64,000 nt of DNA from positions 24,415,862 through 24,479,861 of the forward strand of contig CM070700.1 of assembly GCA_036346265.1 (NCBI GenBank), in the 5' to 3' direction. Under the pieces are notes generated by a model that worked only from the letters and a program-made list of their open reading frames with translations, did no database searches and had not been told where the DNA came from. Both the position numbers and the translations under genes were made by a program. This document shows, piece by piece, positions 52,301-62,939 of the stretch. Within the stretch, counting starts at the first letter, position 1, and each line of letters begins with the position of its first letter. Origin of the DNA: Melocanna baccifera (Eukaryota; Streptophyta; Magnoliopsida; Poales; Poaceae).

Positions 52301-55300
52301 ATTGGATAGTAGTTGATGCACAGCATATATCTCTATAACTTTTTCTTTCATGGTGCATACGATAGCAGGTTTGAATTTTCAATGAAGCTACCTCTCTACG
52401 AAGATTTTCATAACACCTTCTTGCAATTGTTCCTTCGGTAATCAAAATATAGAAGTCACTCTCTGCTAAAAGAAGATTTTGTGTGTGCGTGTGTGTTGGG
52501 GGAGTAGAAGAACGAAAGTTTTCATTTAAATTTCAAACAAAAATATGTACCCCTGCATAGTGCCTGGAGTTGTGTAGCACATATTTGCATCTGGATGTAT
52601 TTTTTGCGAGCCAGAAATGACCGAACTTTGGTTTGTACTTTTTTAGCAGAGAGTCCCAAGACCTCAGTTCTTAGAGCATCTAACTCGGCCATTTGACCAG
52701 CACGAAGAAACACTTTTGTTTTCCCTATCTGTAAATTTGAAATCAGAAAGTGAGGTAGATACAAGAATAACGAAACAAGATATTAGTGTTTTGACATTAT
52801 TCCTTGACACACAGACTCAATGCTGTGTTTGGTATTGCTCAGGAATATCTGTCAACAAGCAACTTTGTTGAAGATATATGGATCATTAAATCGTTAAAAC
52901 TCCTACATGGATCCAAGAAAAATAACAGGATATACACCACTTATTTTGGGGGCTCCAGATTATAATGGTGTATATTAAACTGAAGTTTCATAATACAACT
53001 CTGTTTAACACTACCTATTCATTATATTGATCATAAGTAATTTTGAGGGCTCCTGTTGTCATACTACTTCCTTTAGGATTGGAGTAAATGAATAACAGGT
53101 ACAAGAAATGGAAAAAACTAATAACATCAAAGCATTGCTGTTTCTTCTAATAATTACCTGATAGCCTGTAAGATTGGCTTTCTCAAGAAGCATCTTCGTA
53201 GCAGTAACTTCATCATGACTGCCAAGGGAACACATAAGTATTTGCAACACAGAAAAGAAACACAAAAATACTAAAAAAAAATCATATGTTTACCTTCGAC
53301 CCAGAACGTTGGGTTGCAGAATACCAAATCGATTAACAAATTCAAAAAATGTCCGTCTAGTAGGGTATCCTAGACAACTTATCCTTATTGCCTCTAAAAC
53401 TCCCTGTTCAGAAAGAAACCGATGGTTACTGGCCGGTAACCGGAAAAACTGGTGGGAACTGGGAATATAAAAACCAGCTAGGTTACTTTTAACTTTATGA
53501 CTGCATAATGCATTTTTTATGTTGTTTTAGGTCTTTTTGGTACTAGATTACCTATTATATGAGCTAAATATGATTGAATTATTGTACTTCAACTCAAATT
53601 CAAATTTTTGGGTGTTTTTCCGGTTTTTGGGCGATAACCGTTCCGGTTACCGATTTTAAAACAGCCCCAATTCAAATGTTAACTTTCGAATTTCAACCAT
53701 TTTTTTCCGGTTTTTCCGGTTACCGGCCGGGAACACGACCGGTAACGGCTTTTCTATCCCTGGTTCCATGTCCAGTTAAAGATGTATTCCCAGTAAAATA
53801 ACTAAAGATGGTGCACTCTATTACACATGCAAAACAACAAGATGCTCCGACAGGATTACATATGCAAGTAGTAATTTATAATAAATTACTATGATTGGTA
53901 GAATCAGATAGGATAGTATGTAAATTGTGTTCACCATCCAACCTTTTTTTTGGCTAAAATCGTAACAGACTAACAGTATTAAGGTTCTACCAAATTAAGA
54001 TCCTATCTAGGATCGAATCGGTCCGCCAAATCTAGGGTCATAGAATTGTAAGACTTTAAAACTCATGTTGGATTTTATGATAACCTACTAATACTAAGCA
54101 TAGTTCCAACTGTGTGGAAAATAAACATAGATATTAGTAAACTGTAGTGGCCATCAGACAACTTTTGGATCAGTGTGCTCATATCTGCATGTTTAATGAC
54201 TACAAATAAAGTGAAATTGCACAAGTCTCACCCCACATCGAAGCTGTTGGAGAACATTACTATTCTCAAATATTGCTGGCTTGAGAACATTATTGGGTTT
54301 TATGCAGCGGATGTAGTGTGGTTCTGTTGCACTCAAAGTTTCTAACAGAGATTGTAGTTGTTGCTGCAATATCATGCCAAAATAAAGAAGTAAATACATA
54401 CAAAAATATGAAGGAAATAGAGTAACAGAAAACATTGTTTACCTTGAAACTTGAACCTATTGAAGAAAACTTTGTGGACTTCGTTGATTCTTCACAAGGT
54501 GGAAAAAGACTTGAAACAAATGAACATTTTGAAGCATTTAACAAGACTTGATGTTCATTTACAGCATAATCTATGTTTTTATCTAAGAAAAGATCAGTTT
54601 GATAAGTGACCTGCAACAGCAAGAGATATACATTTAGTGTGCACAACTTAACTGTGTAGATTGCCAATTAAAATGAAGGACCTACTGACTAGAAAGTGCA
54701 CTAAAACAATGACTCCACACTAGATAGATGAATCGTGTGTTACATATTTGTTAGGAGGATCAAGGAATATTTTACTGACTCCAAGACTACGTAAAGCACG
54801 CACATGCAGTTATGCACAAAAGGTTGGCTCCCTTACTGGGTGATTATTCAATGATTCTTTAAACAACATTATTCAACGACTAGAGCCCCGTACATTGTGC
54901 CTCTTTTCCATTTCACTATTGGAAAATTCCGGTATATGCCACTGGTTTTTTTTTGCACTTTTGGATTTTCCCATTGCTTTTTGATTATTTGGTTTTTTAT
55001 TATAAGGATCTCGTTTCTTTGATCTTGAGGAGGTTTCATTCCTATCTTATCCTAACTTGTTTGGGACAAAAGTCTTTGTTGTTGTTTTTGATTAATTGGT
55101 TTCATGCCACTGGATTCGAAGTTTGTTTCGAAAATGCCACTCCAACAGGGTCAAAGCCCTTTGACCAAGTGAAAATGACCCTTATGCCCTTCTTAAATCA
55201 CAAAATTTATATTCAATGCCATTTTGCTTCCAACTTGTTCCGGTCATTTCGACAAACATGTTGTGGGCAAGGGCAAACTCCAACCCTGACAGCCCTATCT

Positions 55301-58300
55301 ACGAGCTCATGTTGTGCCTCCTCCGCTGCGGTGAGCACGACACAAGCCTCCTTTGCCATGACGAACTCGTGCTTGATTGACTCCGCCTTGCCCAAGCTTG
55401 TGCTGTGCTTCCTCGTTAGACGATGAGATGGAAAGTGGATTGTGTTTTGGCATAGAAAGAGAGGGAGAAGAAAGGGAAGGGCAATTCTGGAATTTTAAGG
55501 AAAGGTAAGCGAACAATGGCATTTTCTGAACAAGTTTGTAATTCTAGTGGCATGAAGCCAATTAGTTTTCCTTTACTATTCTAGCATGCCACTTGGGAAG
55601 TCTTTTATTCTGACACTAATTTAAGCAAAAACTTGTTATGGACACTCAAGGAGGCTTTTGCATGGACTCCAAAGGCTGAGAGGGCATTTGTTGCGCTGAA
55701 GGCAGCACTCACAACCGGTCCTGTGTTTCAACTTCTGGATTTTGCTACACCTTTTCTTGTGGACTACGATGCTTCGGGATCGGGATTTGGTGCAATTTTA
55801 CATCAGGGTGCTGGACCAATTGCGTTTTTCAGTTGGGCAGTGGCTCCTCATCACGTCAAGTTGGCAGCTTATGAACGAGAATTAATTGGCTTCGTTAAAG
55901 CGGTCCGACATTGGATGCCATATCTTTGGGGCCGGACCTTCACGGTTAGAATAGATCACTATAGCTTCAAATACATCTTGGATCAATGGCTGTCCACAAT
56001 ACCTTAACATACATGGGTAAGCAAGCTATTCGGGTATGATTTCTAGGTGGAATTCCGTCTAGGCCAGCAGAATACAGCTATGGACGCCCTCTCCAGTCGG
56101 GTAGACCCTGTGGCAGCCCTTGCGGCTCTCTCCTTACCCACCTTTGCTCTCTTTGACGATATCTGCTAGGCCATTGCCTCTACACCCTAGCTGCAAACCT
56201 TACGGGACCAGGTGGTGGCCGACACAGCCGAACCAGCGTTGTCCTAGGTGGACGGACTTCTTCTATATGAAGGTTGCATCTATCTGCCCTCCTCATCATC
56301 CTTATGGCTGCAAATTATCTCCGAAGTGCATGGCAGTGACCACGAGGGAGTCAGAAGACACTTCACCGGCTCCGCTCCACCCTCTATCATCCCCAGGTCA
56401 ATAAGATGGTGAGGGAGTTCATCCAGGGCTGTTCAGTCTGCTAATGCAATAAGACGGAGCATCTTCATCCCGCCAGTCTCTTACAACCTTTGGCAGTTCC
56501 CCTTATTGTGTGGCAAGACATTTCCATGGATTTTGTTGAAGGCTTTCCCATAGTTGGAGGTAAATCGGTTGTCTTGACAGTGGTCGATCGATTCTCCAAA
56601 TACGCCCACTTCATTGCTCTCAGTCATCCCTACACTGCAAGTTCCGTGACTAGGGCATTCTTCAATGACATCGTCCGACTACATGGTATCCCTTCATCCA
56701 TTGTAAGTGATCGCGACCTAGTTTTCACTAGAAACTTTTGGCTGAACTTTCTCCTTGCGGGCGTCTAGTTGCATCTCAATTCGGCCTTCCACCCGCAGAG
56801 TGATGGTCAGTCAGAGGTGGTCAATCGTATTATCATCATGTATCTTCGTTGTCTTACGGGCGATCGCCCCAAACAATGGCTTCCATGGGCTGAGTATTGC
56901 TATAACTCCTCGTTCCAAACGGCACTCAAGACGACTTCCTTTTTGCATCTCAGTTCGGCCTTCCACCCGCAGAGTGATGGTCAGTCAGAGGTGGTCAATC
57001 GTATTATCATCATGTATCTTCGTTGTCTTACTGGCGATCGCCCCAAACAATGGCTTCCATGGGCTGAGTATTGCTATAACTCCTCGTTCCAAACGGCACT
57101 CAAGACGACTTCCTTTTTGCATCTCAGTTCGGCCTTCCACCCGCAGAGTGATGGTCAGTCAGAGGTGGTCAATCGTATTATCATCATGTATCTTCATTGT
57201 CTTACTGACGATCGCCCCAAACAATGGCTTCCATGGGGTGAGTATTGCTATAACTCCTCGTTCCAAATGGCACTCAAGACGACTTCCTTTCAGGTGGTCT
57301 ATGGTTGCCAGCCTGTGACCCTATTGTCCTATGAACCTGGGGCTGCCAGGGTAGCCGCCGCGGATAGGCAGCTTCAAGACCGGGATGAATTCATTGCAGA
57401 AATCTAGGAACATCTGTTACAAGCTCAGGACTACATGAAACAGCAGCATGATAAGAAACGGCGAGAGGTCCATTACGATGTGGGTGACTGGGTTTGGCTA
57501 CGGCTTCATCATCGTACTGCCAATTCCATTACACCGAGCTCTCCTTCCAAACTATCTCCCCATTTTTATGGACCCTTTCGTGTGATGGAGCACATTGGAG
57601 TTGTGGCCTATCGCCTTCAACTTCCACCTTGTGCCCGTATTCACAATGTGTTCCATGTTGCTCTCCTTAAGAAGTTCGAAGGGTCTCCTCCTACCGAACC
57701 GTCGCTCTGCCAGATTTTGTGCATGGTCGGGTCATTCCTTCGCCTGACCGCATTGTCCGTGCTCGCCTCAATCGCGGGTCTTGGGAGCTTTTGGTTCAAT
57801 GGAAGGGATGCTCAGCAGTGGATGCTACTTGGGTCATGTTGACTGACTTTAAGGAGCGCTATGCGTAATTTCAACTCGAGGACGAGCTGTTTTGTAAAGT
57901 GGGCAGAAATGTTATGGACGCTTTTGTTGGCAGGGTGTATATAAGGCGTTCGCGACAATCTGCAGAATCCTTAGTGCCGGCAATGGCTGGATATGGCACA
58001 GGGAATGTCACGGCAAATACCGGTGCGCAGAATCGAGCGCGGTGAGGATGATTCGGACAAAGAGCAACGACACGAGAACCGATTCGGATCCGCATCGCAC
58101 GAGAGCGATAAGTATTAGGAAAGGGTATTCATATTTAGAAGTCCTTATTAGTATTAGTATGATATTAGGTAATCTATATTGTGTGCAATCTATTATAGAA
58201 TCTCTTGTTAGGAACGTTCCTGGGCTATAAAGGAGACCGCATGCTATTGAGTAAAGGTAATAAAGATCTAATTCCCAAGAACTCCCGGCTGGATCAGAGC

Positions 58301-59998
58301 CCTGACCATAAGGGTCAGTGGCGATCATCACCCAACCTATCCCTTCCCTGCCCAGCCATATTAAAACTATTAGTAGATCAGTAGTCCACATTCCAAACCT
58401 TCTAAGATAGAGCCTTTTAGTGCTCAAATTAACCCACATATTTTATCCAGGTGTAGAACAGGACTGTTATTGTTTTAGTCATTTTTTTTAGACAGATAAA
58501 TACTTGCCCCCTACATGTGAAATTTTTGACTGATCCGCAGTTGTCAATTATTGAGAAAAGACAAAGAACCTGGTACGAACAAGCCTTGTATACTTGTGGA
58601 CAGCATTCGACCGATATTCACATACTTGAAGTTAGCCACAAGAAACAGCTTGACTAATAAAAAGTTGGGAATTACAAAGGAGCTAATTGTCATTGACTGT
58701 CGTATGCGAGAATGTCAAGGTGCAGCTATTCATGCACATTAAAGATGATCTTAGAATGCTATCATCTTGTGCAGTAAGTAAACCATTTGTATCACAATTA
58801 CATGTGCAATCATGAGTACATAATGTATCACAGCGCCAAGTCTAGATATGTCATACAAGCTGTTATGATTTCCAGTGTGGGTAGACGATCTGATTACCAC
58901 TCCAAAAAATAAAACCCCAAGACAACGGCTTTAATATTAAATGTACATCAAGAATATGTTACCTACATTTCCAGCATAATGATGAATAGTGAAATCGGAT
59001 CGTGAAAATTTGGGTTTACTGAAGTGCTGGTTGTCTTTAAATTTTTGATATAGTTTCTCAGCAAATGTTTCATGGGTTGAATTCCTCAACATGCTGAAGC
59101 AAAAGAGAGAGAAAATGTTAAAAAGATTTGGGATTCTAATAGAACAAAAGGATATGCTTACAATTATTTGTATATACCATGTCTCATCCAACAGAGCAAT
59201 TATCCCCCCTGGTTTCTGCATCAAATAAATTAAAAAAATGAGGAATAAGATTCCATTACATGACCAAACCACCGAATGAAGTGTTGATTACAATATATCA
59301 TGGCTAAACATGTACATGAATAATAAGAATGCAAGAGACAAAATCAAGTAGGCGCACAAGAAAATAAATTTGTGCTTCAGTATTCAAATGGAGACAAAAG
59401 AGGAAAGAAATACAAGACAGACTGCTAAATTGAAATGCAAATATGGCATGCAGGAATGTTGTGGCTGATAATTATTAGCATCCCAGTATACAATCTGGTA
59501 TGCAGATTTACTAGCTAATGACCGATACCGGTACATGGAACTCATCATCTACCAGATGATAGTAATTGACCCTAAATGGGGAATGCAGATGCAAGAGATT
59601 GTTCAAAGCAGTCAGCAATTAGATCAGATTACATCTATAAGATCCTGCTTAAGAATTACATAATTTTGTTGACATGCACCAAATCGATAATAAAGACGGC
59701 ATTGCAACCAGAATCCGAAATTCTCTACCTTCTCAATGAGATCAAGAATTTCTTGGTTGTCTACAAATTGAATGTAACTCCAGTCAATTTCTTCTTTCGT
59801 ATATTCTTCTTGTTCCATCTTAAACACATGCTGTTCATGGGACATATGTTGGTTAGAGGACTGGAAGTTAAACTTCTTGGATAACTTTAAGACAAAAAAG
59901 ATGTGAAACTTGTCGACAAAGGAGATTTCCATTTTATAACCTGGTTAAAATGTTGCTGGAGCTTCTCATTAGTTAAATTGATACAAAATTGCTCAAAG
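38896..59998 (-). CDS. Class XI myosin heavy chain, 5' part of gene outside the window (27 exons seen)
   Basis: Exons on minus: 59998-59941, 59830-59729, 59215-59178, 59093-58967, 54610-54443, 54363-54232, 53403-53294, 53218-53158, 52728-52551, 52432-52227, 51180-51061, 50325-50227, 44342-44133, 43721-43582, 43469-43361, 43111-43076, 42837-42667, 42525-42376, 41247-41074, 40684-40580, 40501-40431, 40345-40246, 39869-39813, 39633-39577, 39478-39398, 39196-39111, 39010-38896. They total 3061 nt, phase kept throughout, about 1019 residues. Order: rear motor ([49 protein letters not shown]), converter, about six IQ motifs, a coiled coil, then a DIL cargo-binding domain ([37 protein letters not shown]) ending FQFLKS. 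DIL separates class XI from VIII. Class XI motors move organelles along actin. The P-loop and switch exons (roughly 460 residues) are not in the window. Confidence 0.93.
41456..41690. repeat. Possible Stowaway-like MITE in a myosin intron
   Basis: The left end ctccctctggtcacaaatta is typical of Stowaway/Mariner-derived MITEs of grasses, and the interior (taagtatttagatttgtc, cctttacaagtataata) is AT-rich and hairpin-prone. The right end is eroded, so classification is tentative. Confidence 0.4.
43305..43355. repeat. (AC)n(AG)n microsatellite in a myosin intron
   Basis: A short CA run passes directly into about 20 AG units. It lies just below the 3' edge of the exon ending at 43361 on minus, so on the transcript it is a CT-rich tract immediately after a splice donor. 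Confidence 0.9.
44743..44878 (+). repeat. 5' LTR of the copia element (136 bp)
   Basis: Starts TGTTAAGGATAG and ends TTCATAACA. It contains a TATA-like stretch ctctatatatattgcc about 50 bp before its end. Very short for an LTR. Confidence 0.95.
44879..44892 (+). other. Primer-binding site (initiator tRNA-Met)
   Basis: tggtatcagagcc directly follows the 5' LTR and matches the standard initiator tRNA-Met primer site of plant copia elements. Confidence 0.9.
44900..46480 (+). pseudogene. Copia leader and gag region, frame-broken
   Basis: 44930-45420 is extremely GC-rich (cgccgcc runs) with open frames on all strands that are compositional artefacts. From about 46120 on, split over frames, gag-like pieces occur. 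Near 46365-46430 a zinc-knuckle-like sequence (cactgttcctctgcgac...cggccacattgag...tgctataagaag) has lost single bases at several places, breaking the CCHC motif. Confidence 0.6.
46487..47092 (+). pseudogene. Copia aspartic protease segment
   Basis: The frame 46487-47092 reads [20 protein letters not shown] then [19 protein letters not shown] and [20 protein letters not shown] carries the catalytic aspartate of the retroelement protease. The frame is lost after about 46850, before the integrase zinc-binding region. Confidence 0.8.
47190..47800 (+). pseudogene. Copia integrase segment, frame-broken
   Basis: Across several frames: a piece like [16 protein letters not shown] (about 47200-47245), [20 protein letters not shown] (about 47283-47345), and later [20 protein letters not shown] (about 47555-47615). 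These are core and C-terminal integrase signatures, but indels separate them, so no active enzyme is encoded. Confidence 0.75.
48360..49640 (+). pseudogene. Copia reverse transcriptase and RNase H segment
   Basis: [39 protein letters not shown] and [20 protein letters not shown] lead to [12 protein letters not shown] (about 48815-48850), whose YVDD is the catalytic core. [20 protein letters not shown] continues in another frame at 48905. RNase H-like sequence ([20 protein letters not shown]) is near 49395-49450. At least two frameshifts interrupt RT. Confidence 0.85.
49766..49916 (+). repeat. 3' LTR of the copia element (151 bp)
   Basis: Matches the 5' LTR base for base except for an extra 15-bp near-duplicate (tttcctaatatgctg beside tttcctattatgctg) that explains its greater length. 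Followed by the aaaag duplication. Confidence 0.95.
50405..50539 (-). repeat. Solo LTR (135 bp) with 5-bp target-site duplication, myosin intron
   Basis: On minus it begins TGTTAAGGGTATTT and ends AATATTTACA (TG...CA). It contains ttctatataaagccct as a TATA region and is flanked by atact at 50400-50404 and 50540-50544. Size and start resemble the LTR of the copia element in the next intron, so it probably belongs to a related family. A solo LTR forms by recombination between the two LTRs of one element. Confidence 0.8.
53409..53765. repeat. hAT-like MITE in a myosin intron, next to a splice acceptor
   Basis: Inverted halves: left block ggccggtaaccggaaaaac (about 53430) and right block ttttccggttaccggccgg (about 53710). 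The right end cttttctatccctg is the common hAT-like terminus cagggatagaaaag reversed. The left end is eroded. The left edge is only a few bases from the acceptor AG of the exon at 53403-53294. Confidence 0.6.
55094..55563. repeat. TIR element (470 bp) with a GC-richer interior
   Basis: The left end aattggtttcatgccactgg and the reversed right end aattggcttcatgccactag match over about 45 bp with few differences. The interior (about 55270-55430) is GC-richer than the ends and may be captured host sequence. No transposase is encoded. Confidence 0.65.
55633..56007 (+). pseudogene. Gypsy RNase H segment
   Basis: A 124-codon open stretch: [77 protein letters not shown]. This is the RNase H of chromovirus-type gypsy elements and is nearly intact for its length. 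The next codons are broken. Confidence 0.85.
56490..57407 (+). pseudogene. Gypsy integrase core with a triplicated 174-bp segment
   Basis: [40 protein letters not shown] and [17 protein letters not shown] give the catalytic core. After a TAG at 56766-56768 comes a segment ([20 protein letters not shown] to [14 protein letters not shown]) present three times at 56766, 56940 and 57114, each 174 bp and in frame. The normal continuation, [16 protein letters not shown], follows only the third. A functional integrase has this segment once. Confidence 0.85.
57435..57842 (+). pseudogene. Gypsy integrase C-terminal tail
   Basis: [40 protein letters not shown] and [16 protein letters not shown] are the GPY/F-type module and the stretch before it. 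The frame drifts toward the end, where a chromodomain would be expected and a broken version may exist (about 57700-57860). Confidence 0.75.
57910..58289 (+). repeat. Gypsy LTR (about 380 bp)
   Basis: Starts TGTTATGGACGC at 57910. Promoter-like gtgtatataagg (about 57937) and gggctataaagga (about 58225) lie within. Its end is placed before tggatcagagccctg (58290), which resembles a primer-binding site. Without a second copy the end is approximate. Confidence 0.55.
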
Positions 59999-60004
59999 CT
60001 GCAG

Positions 60005-60244
60005 AAAGTCCAAATGTCAACATGTAAGAATTACCTTCTTGCAAACCTGACATATAAGCAAAGTTTATTCATGTAGAAGTTGCTAACTCTCATCTATTAC
60101 CAGTTAGAGCATTCAGTATCAAAGACTTCAATGAATAAGCATGTTAGAGATCTACAGATCAATATAATCTAATTTTCTCTTCAAGTAACAAACTATTTTC
60201 CTTCTCGTTTCTGGCAATGCTTATTTTTTAGTGCTGATGAAACA
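60005..60244 (-). other. Myosin intron sequence, no exon found
   Basis: Above the first visible exon (59998) the sequence is AT-rich intron. I looked on minus for the preceding motor exon (expected to encode the relay segment DIYGFESF) and did not find it before the repeats begin. Confidence 0.5.
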
Positions 60245-60880
60245 AGTGTAATACCCCGGGTCCCCGGCCAAGTTTGGACCAGGAAGGCCTTGTAATGATG
60301 GGATTGGTCCCACACGGGGCTAGTTGTGCAGATTAAAGTAGCATGTTTGTGCTTCGGGAGTCATCCATGCCAACCAGGTTAACCAGTTTAGACAAAGCAA
60401 CGACAAAGGCTTAGTATTAGGTCCATTGGTGTGGGTTGGGCATATGTAGGTTGTTACAAGTTACAACAACCCGAAAAGTAAATTATGTGATCACTCCCTC
60501 CACCCATCTCATAGCCTCCTAAGCGCTCCCCTAAGCAACTCGGGGGGATGACACTCTCGAGCACACCGCCCCGGCGGCTTCCCTCCTTCCCTCACCGCCG
60601 CTGCAACCCCCCCTCCTCTTCCTCTCCGTTCCCCGCTACGTCTTCTTCTTCAGTGGCAAGCTGTCGTAGGTCGCCGCCGGTCCTGGATCCGGTGCCTCCT
60701 TGTCGTCCTCAAGCCTTCGTGTAGCCGTCGGCGACAGCTTTGTTGTCCTCGTACTTTCTCCTTGTTGGATCCACTCGGTTTGGCCAGATCCGGTCATATG
60801 CCACCCCGAAGTCATCCATGTCGCAGGATCTAAGCTCCTCCGCTTCGCCCACTGCCTCCACTAGCCCTTAGCTGTCTGGA
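60245..60880. repeat. Unclassified GC-rich repeat
   Basis: Begins gtaataccccgggtccccgg, a motif familiar from plant repeats, and passes into GC-rich sequence with ccgccg and cttcctctccg runs. No continuous frame or family motif is seen. The copia LTR starts at 60881, so this may be an older insertion or gene-derived filler. Confidence 0.4.
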
Positions 60881-61258
60881 TGTTGGGCGGTCGACGCTGA
60901 TGGATAAGTCTGTGCTGTGTCTGCTGTTTTTTTTTTGCTTTTGCTTTAGCATCTCTTTTGCTTTTGCTTTAGCATCTTATACTAGCTTTTGCTTTAGCAT
61001 CTTAGACTAGCATCTTTGCTTTTTGCTTTTGCTTTAGTGCTTTTGCTTTAGCATCTTAGACTAGCATCTTTGCTTTAGCATCTCTAGGACAGCATATGCT
61101 TGGCCCATCTTGGCCTATAAATATGTATCCCCAACCCCTCAGGTTGGTATGGCTTTGTGAGAGAAGTAAACAAGAAAATTGCCACATCTCCAAGTGTCAT
61201 CCTCTCGATGAGAGTAAGGATCTTGCTAACACCAAGAGCAAGATTCGACCGCCTAACA
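60881..61258 (+). repeat. 5' LTR of the second copia (378 bp)
   Basis: Starts TGTTGGGCGGTC and ends CCTAACA. Its U3 contains repeated gcttttgctttagcatctt and gactagcatctttgc units (about 60930-61080), then ttggcctataaatatgt as a TATA box (about 61115). Downstream R/U5 is followed by the primer site. Confidence 0.75.
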
Positions 61259-61260
61259 AG

Positions 61261-61275
61261 TGGTATCGAGCGAGG
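61261..61275 (+). other. Primer-binding site of the second copia
   Basis: tggtatcgagcgagg, close to the initiator tRNA-Met site tggtatcagagc with one missing base, two bases after the LTR end. Confidence 0.7.
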
Positions 61276-61959
61276 TTATCCCAGAGCTCGAGCATCTCCC
61301 GCTCAATCCCTTCTCCAGCCTCCCTTCCGGCCTCGCGGCAAAGAGTTCCCAACTAGCAAGAAGCAGCTCCGGCCGCCTCGCTCCTCTCCCCCTGTTGAGA
61401 CGGCGGCGGCTCATCGAGGCGCTCTCTCCACGCAGTTAGATCCCGGTGGCGCGCCATGTCCGCAGAGGCGATCTCGGCCTTCGGCGCCTCGAGCACGCTG
61501 GCGGCGCAAGATGCCGAGCTCGGCTGCGCGCAGGAACGCGAGCGAAGCGGCGACACGAGCGCGCGGCGCGAAAAGGGCGCCAAGGCCGGCAATGACGAGC
61601 GGGCAGCGGGGCGAGCGGAGGTGGAAGCGATGGCGGCGGATGATGCGCGCGGCGGCAGCGAGGTCGAGGTTCTACGCAGCAGCAGCGGCTCCGTCTCGCG
61701 GCGACAACGCCGACGTGGACCTTGAAGCTCGCTGGAGAGGGAGGCGTAGGCGAGGCGAAGCGCGCGATGGCGTCGCGCAAGACGCCACGAGCGCGGCAGC
61801 AGCCCAGACAGGCGCGGACGCACCGACGGCGCTCCTGGAGGAGGCATGCACGGCGGCGACGTACGGGTCGACGGAGAGCGCGACCTTCACAGGCGACGCG
61901 GCTCTCTCTCCCCGGTTCGGTACCGTGGGCACCACGAGTACCAAGCTGTCGTCAGGGAC

Positions 61960-62900
61960 GTCGGCCCCGGCGGCGGGTGGCCCACACTCACCAAGACCAA
62001 CTACGTCGAGTGGGCTGCGGTGATGAGGGTAAAGCTCCAGGTGCGGCATATGTGGGATGCGATCCGTGCGGTGGACGTCGACTACGACCGGGATCGACGG
62101 CACCGGATGCTCTCATCGCCGCAGCCCCGCCCGAGATGCGCTTCGCTACCAACAAGCGGATCGCTAAGGAAGCTTGGGACGCCATCATTGCAAAGACGCG
62201 CGGCAGCCGACCGCGCCCGCAAGTCTACATTACGGGCACTACGCAAGGAGTGGGAGAACGACCTTCAAGCGGTGAGGACATTGATGACTTTGCTCTCCGC
62301 CTCAACACTCATTGCGAAGTTGGTGCGCGATTCGCGACGACACCTACGGCGAGGAGAGAGCGTGGAAAAGCTCTTCCGCTGCGCCCCGAGAAGTACAAGC
62401 GGATGGCTCGCCGATCGAGTCTCTGCTGGACCTCTCCACGATGACGATCGAGGAGGCGCGGTCACCTCAAGGTCGCGATGGCGATGAGCCACAGCGCTCT
62501 CGGGACCCGTCACCATTGGCGGAAGCTCCTCCTCACTCGGGAGCGGTGGTCTGCCGGCCAAGGTGACAGGAAGAAGGGGAGCCTTCTTCCACGACAAGCG
62601 ATCGCATGCGTGGCAGCGCGCAAGCCGCGCAAAGACGCCAGCAGGGCGCGAGGACGTCGCCAAGGTAATGACCGTGGAGGCGCCCAGGGCGGCGACGCTG
62701 GCAAGCAAAGGCCGGCACGAGACTTCGCTTGTTACAACTGCGGCAAGCCTGGTCATTGGGCCAAGGATTGTCGACAGCCACGACGCGGCCAGGCCCACGT
62801 CGCGCAGGCGGAGGAGGAGGAGCGGCGGCTCTGTTCATTGCTCATGCGAGCATGGAACTACCTCGGCACGCACCGCCGCGGCGACTCTCCTCCACCTTGA
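61960..62900 (+). pseudogene. Second copia gag with zinc knuckle
   Basis: Frame-split pieces: TNYVEWAAVMRVKLQVRHMW, DIDDFALRLNTHC, LLDLSTMTIEE and, in the frame of 62478-62900, FACYNCGKPGHWAKDC. The last is a complete CCHC zinc knuckle (CX2CX4HX4C) that binds element RNA. Frame changes between the pieces mean no intact gag. Confidence 0.8.
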
Positions 62901-62939
62901 CGAGCCAAAGCACACGCCTCCGGGCGACGCGCCCGCAAC

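Larger units (their letters stand above)
55575..58289 (+). mobile_element. 5'-truncated Ty3/gypsy retrotransposon in a myosin intron
   Basis: Starts within the RT/RNase H region ([20 protein letters not shown], 55636 on), continues with RNase H, integrase and a C-terminal tail, and ends in an LTR beginning at 57910. No 5' LTR, gag or protease is present. RNase H before integrase shows gypsy order. Stops break the integrase at 56766 and 57405. Confidence 0.85.

Noticed and set aside
55040..55092. SINE-like tail (cctaacttgtttgggac...ctttgttgttg)
   Set aside because: It resembles the 3' end of an Au-type plant SINE, but only about 50 bp is present and no A or B box is visible.
61157..62023. 288-codon plus-strand open frame
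   Set aside because: Begins in the LTR, crosses the primer site and the GC-rich leader, and does not contain the conserved gag pieces in order. It is a compositional frame.
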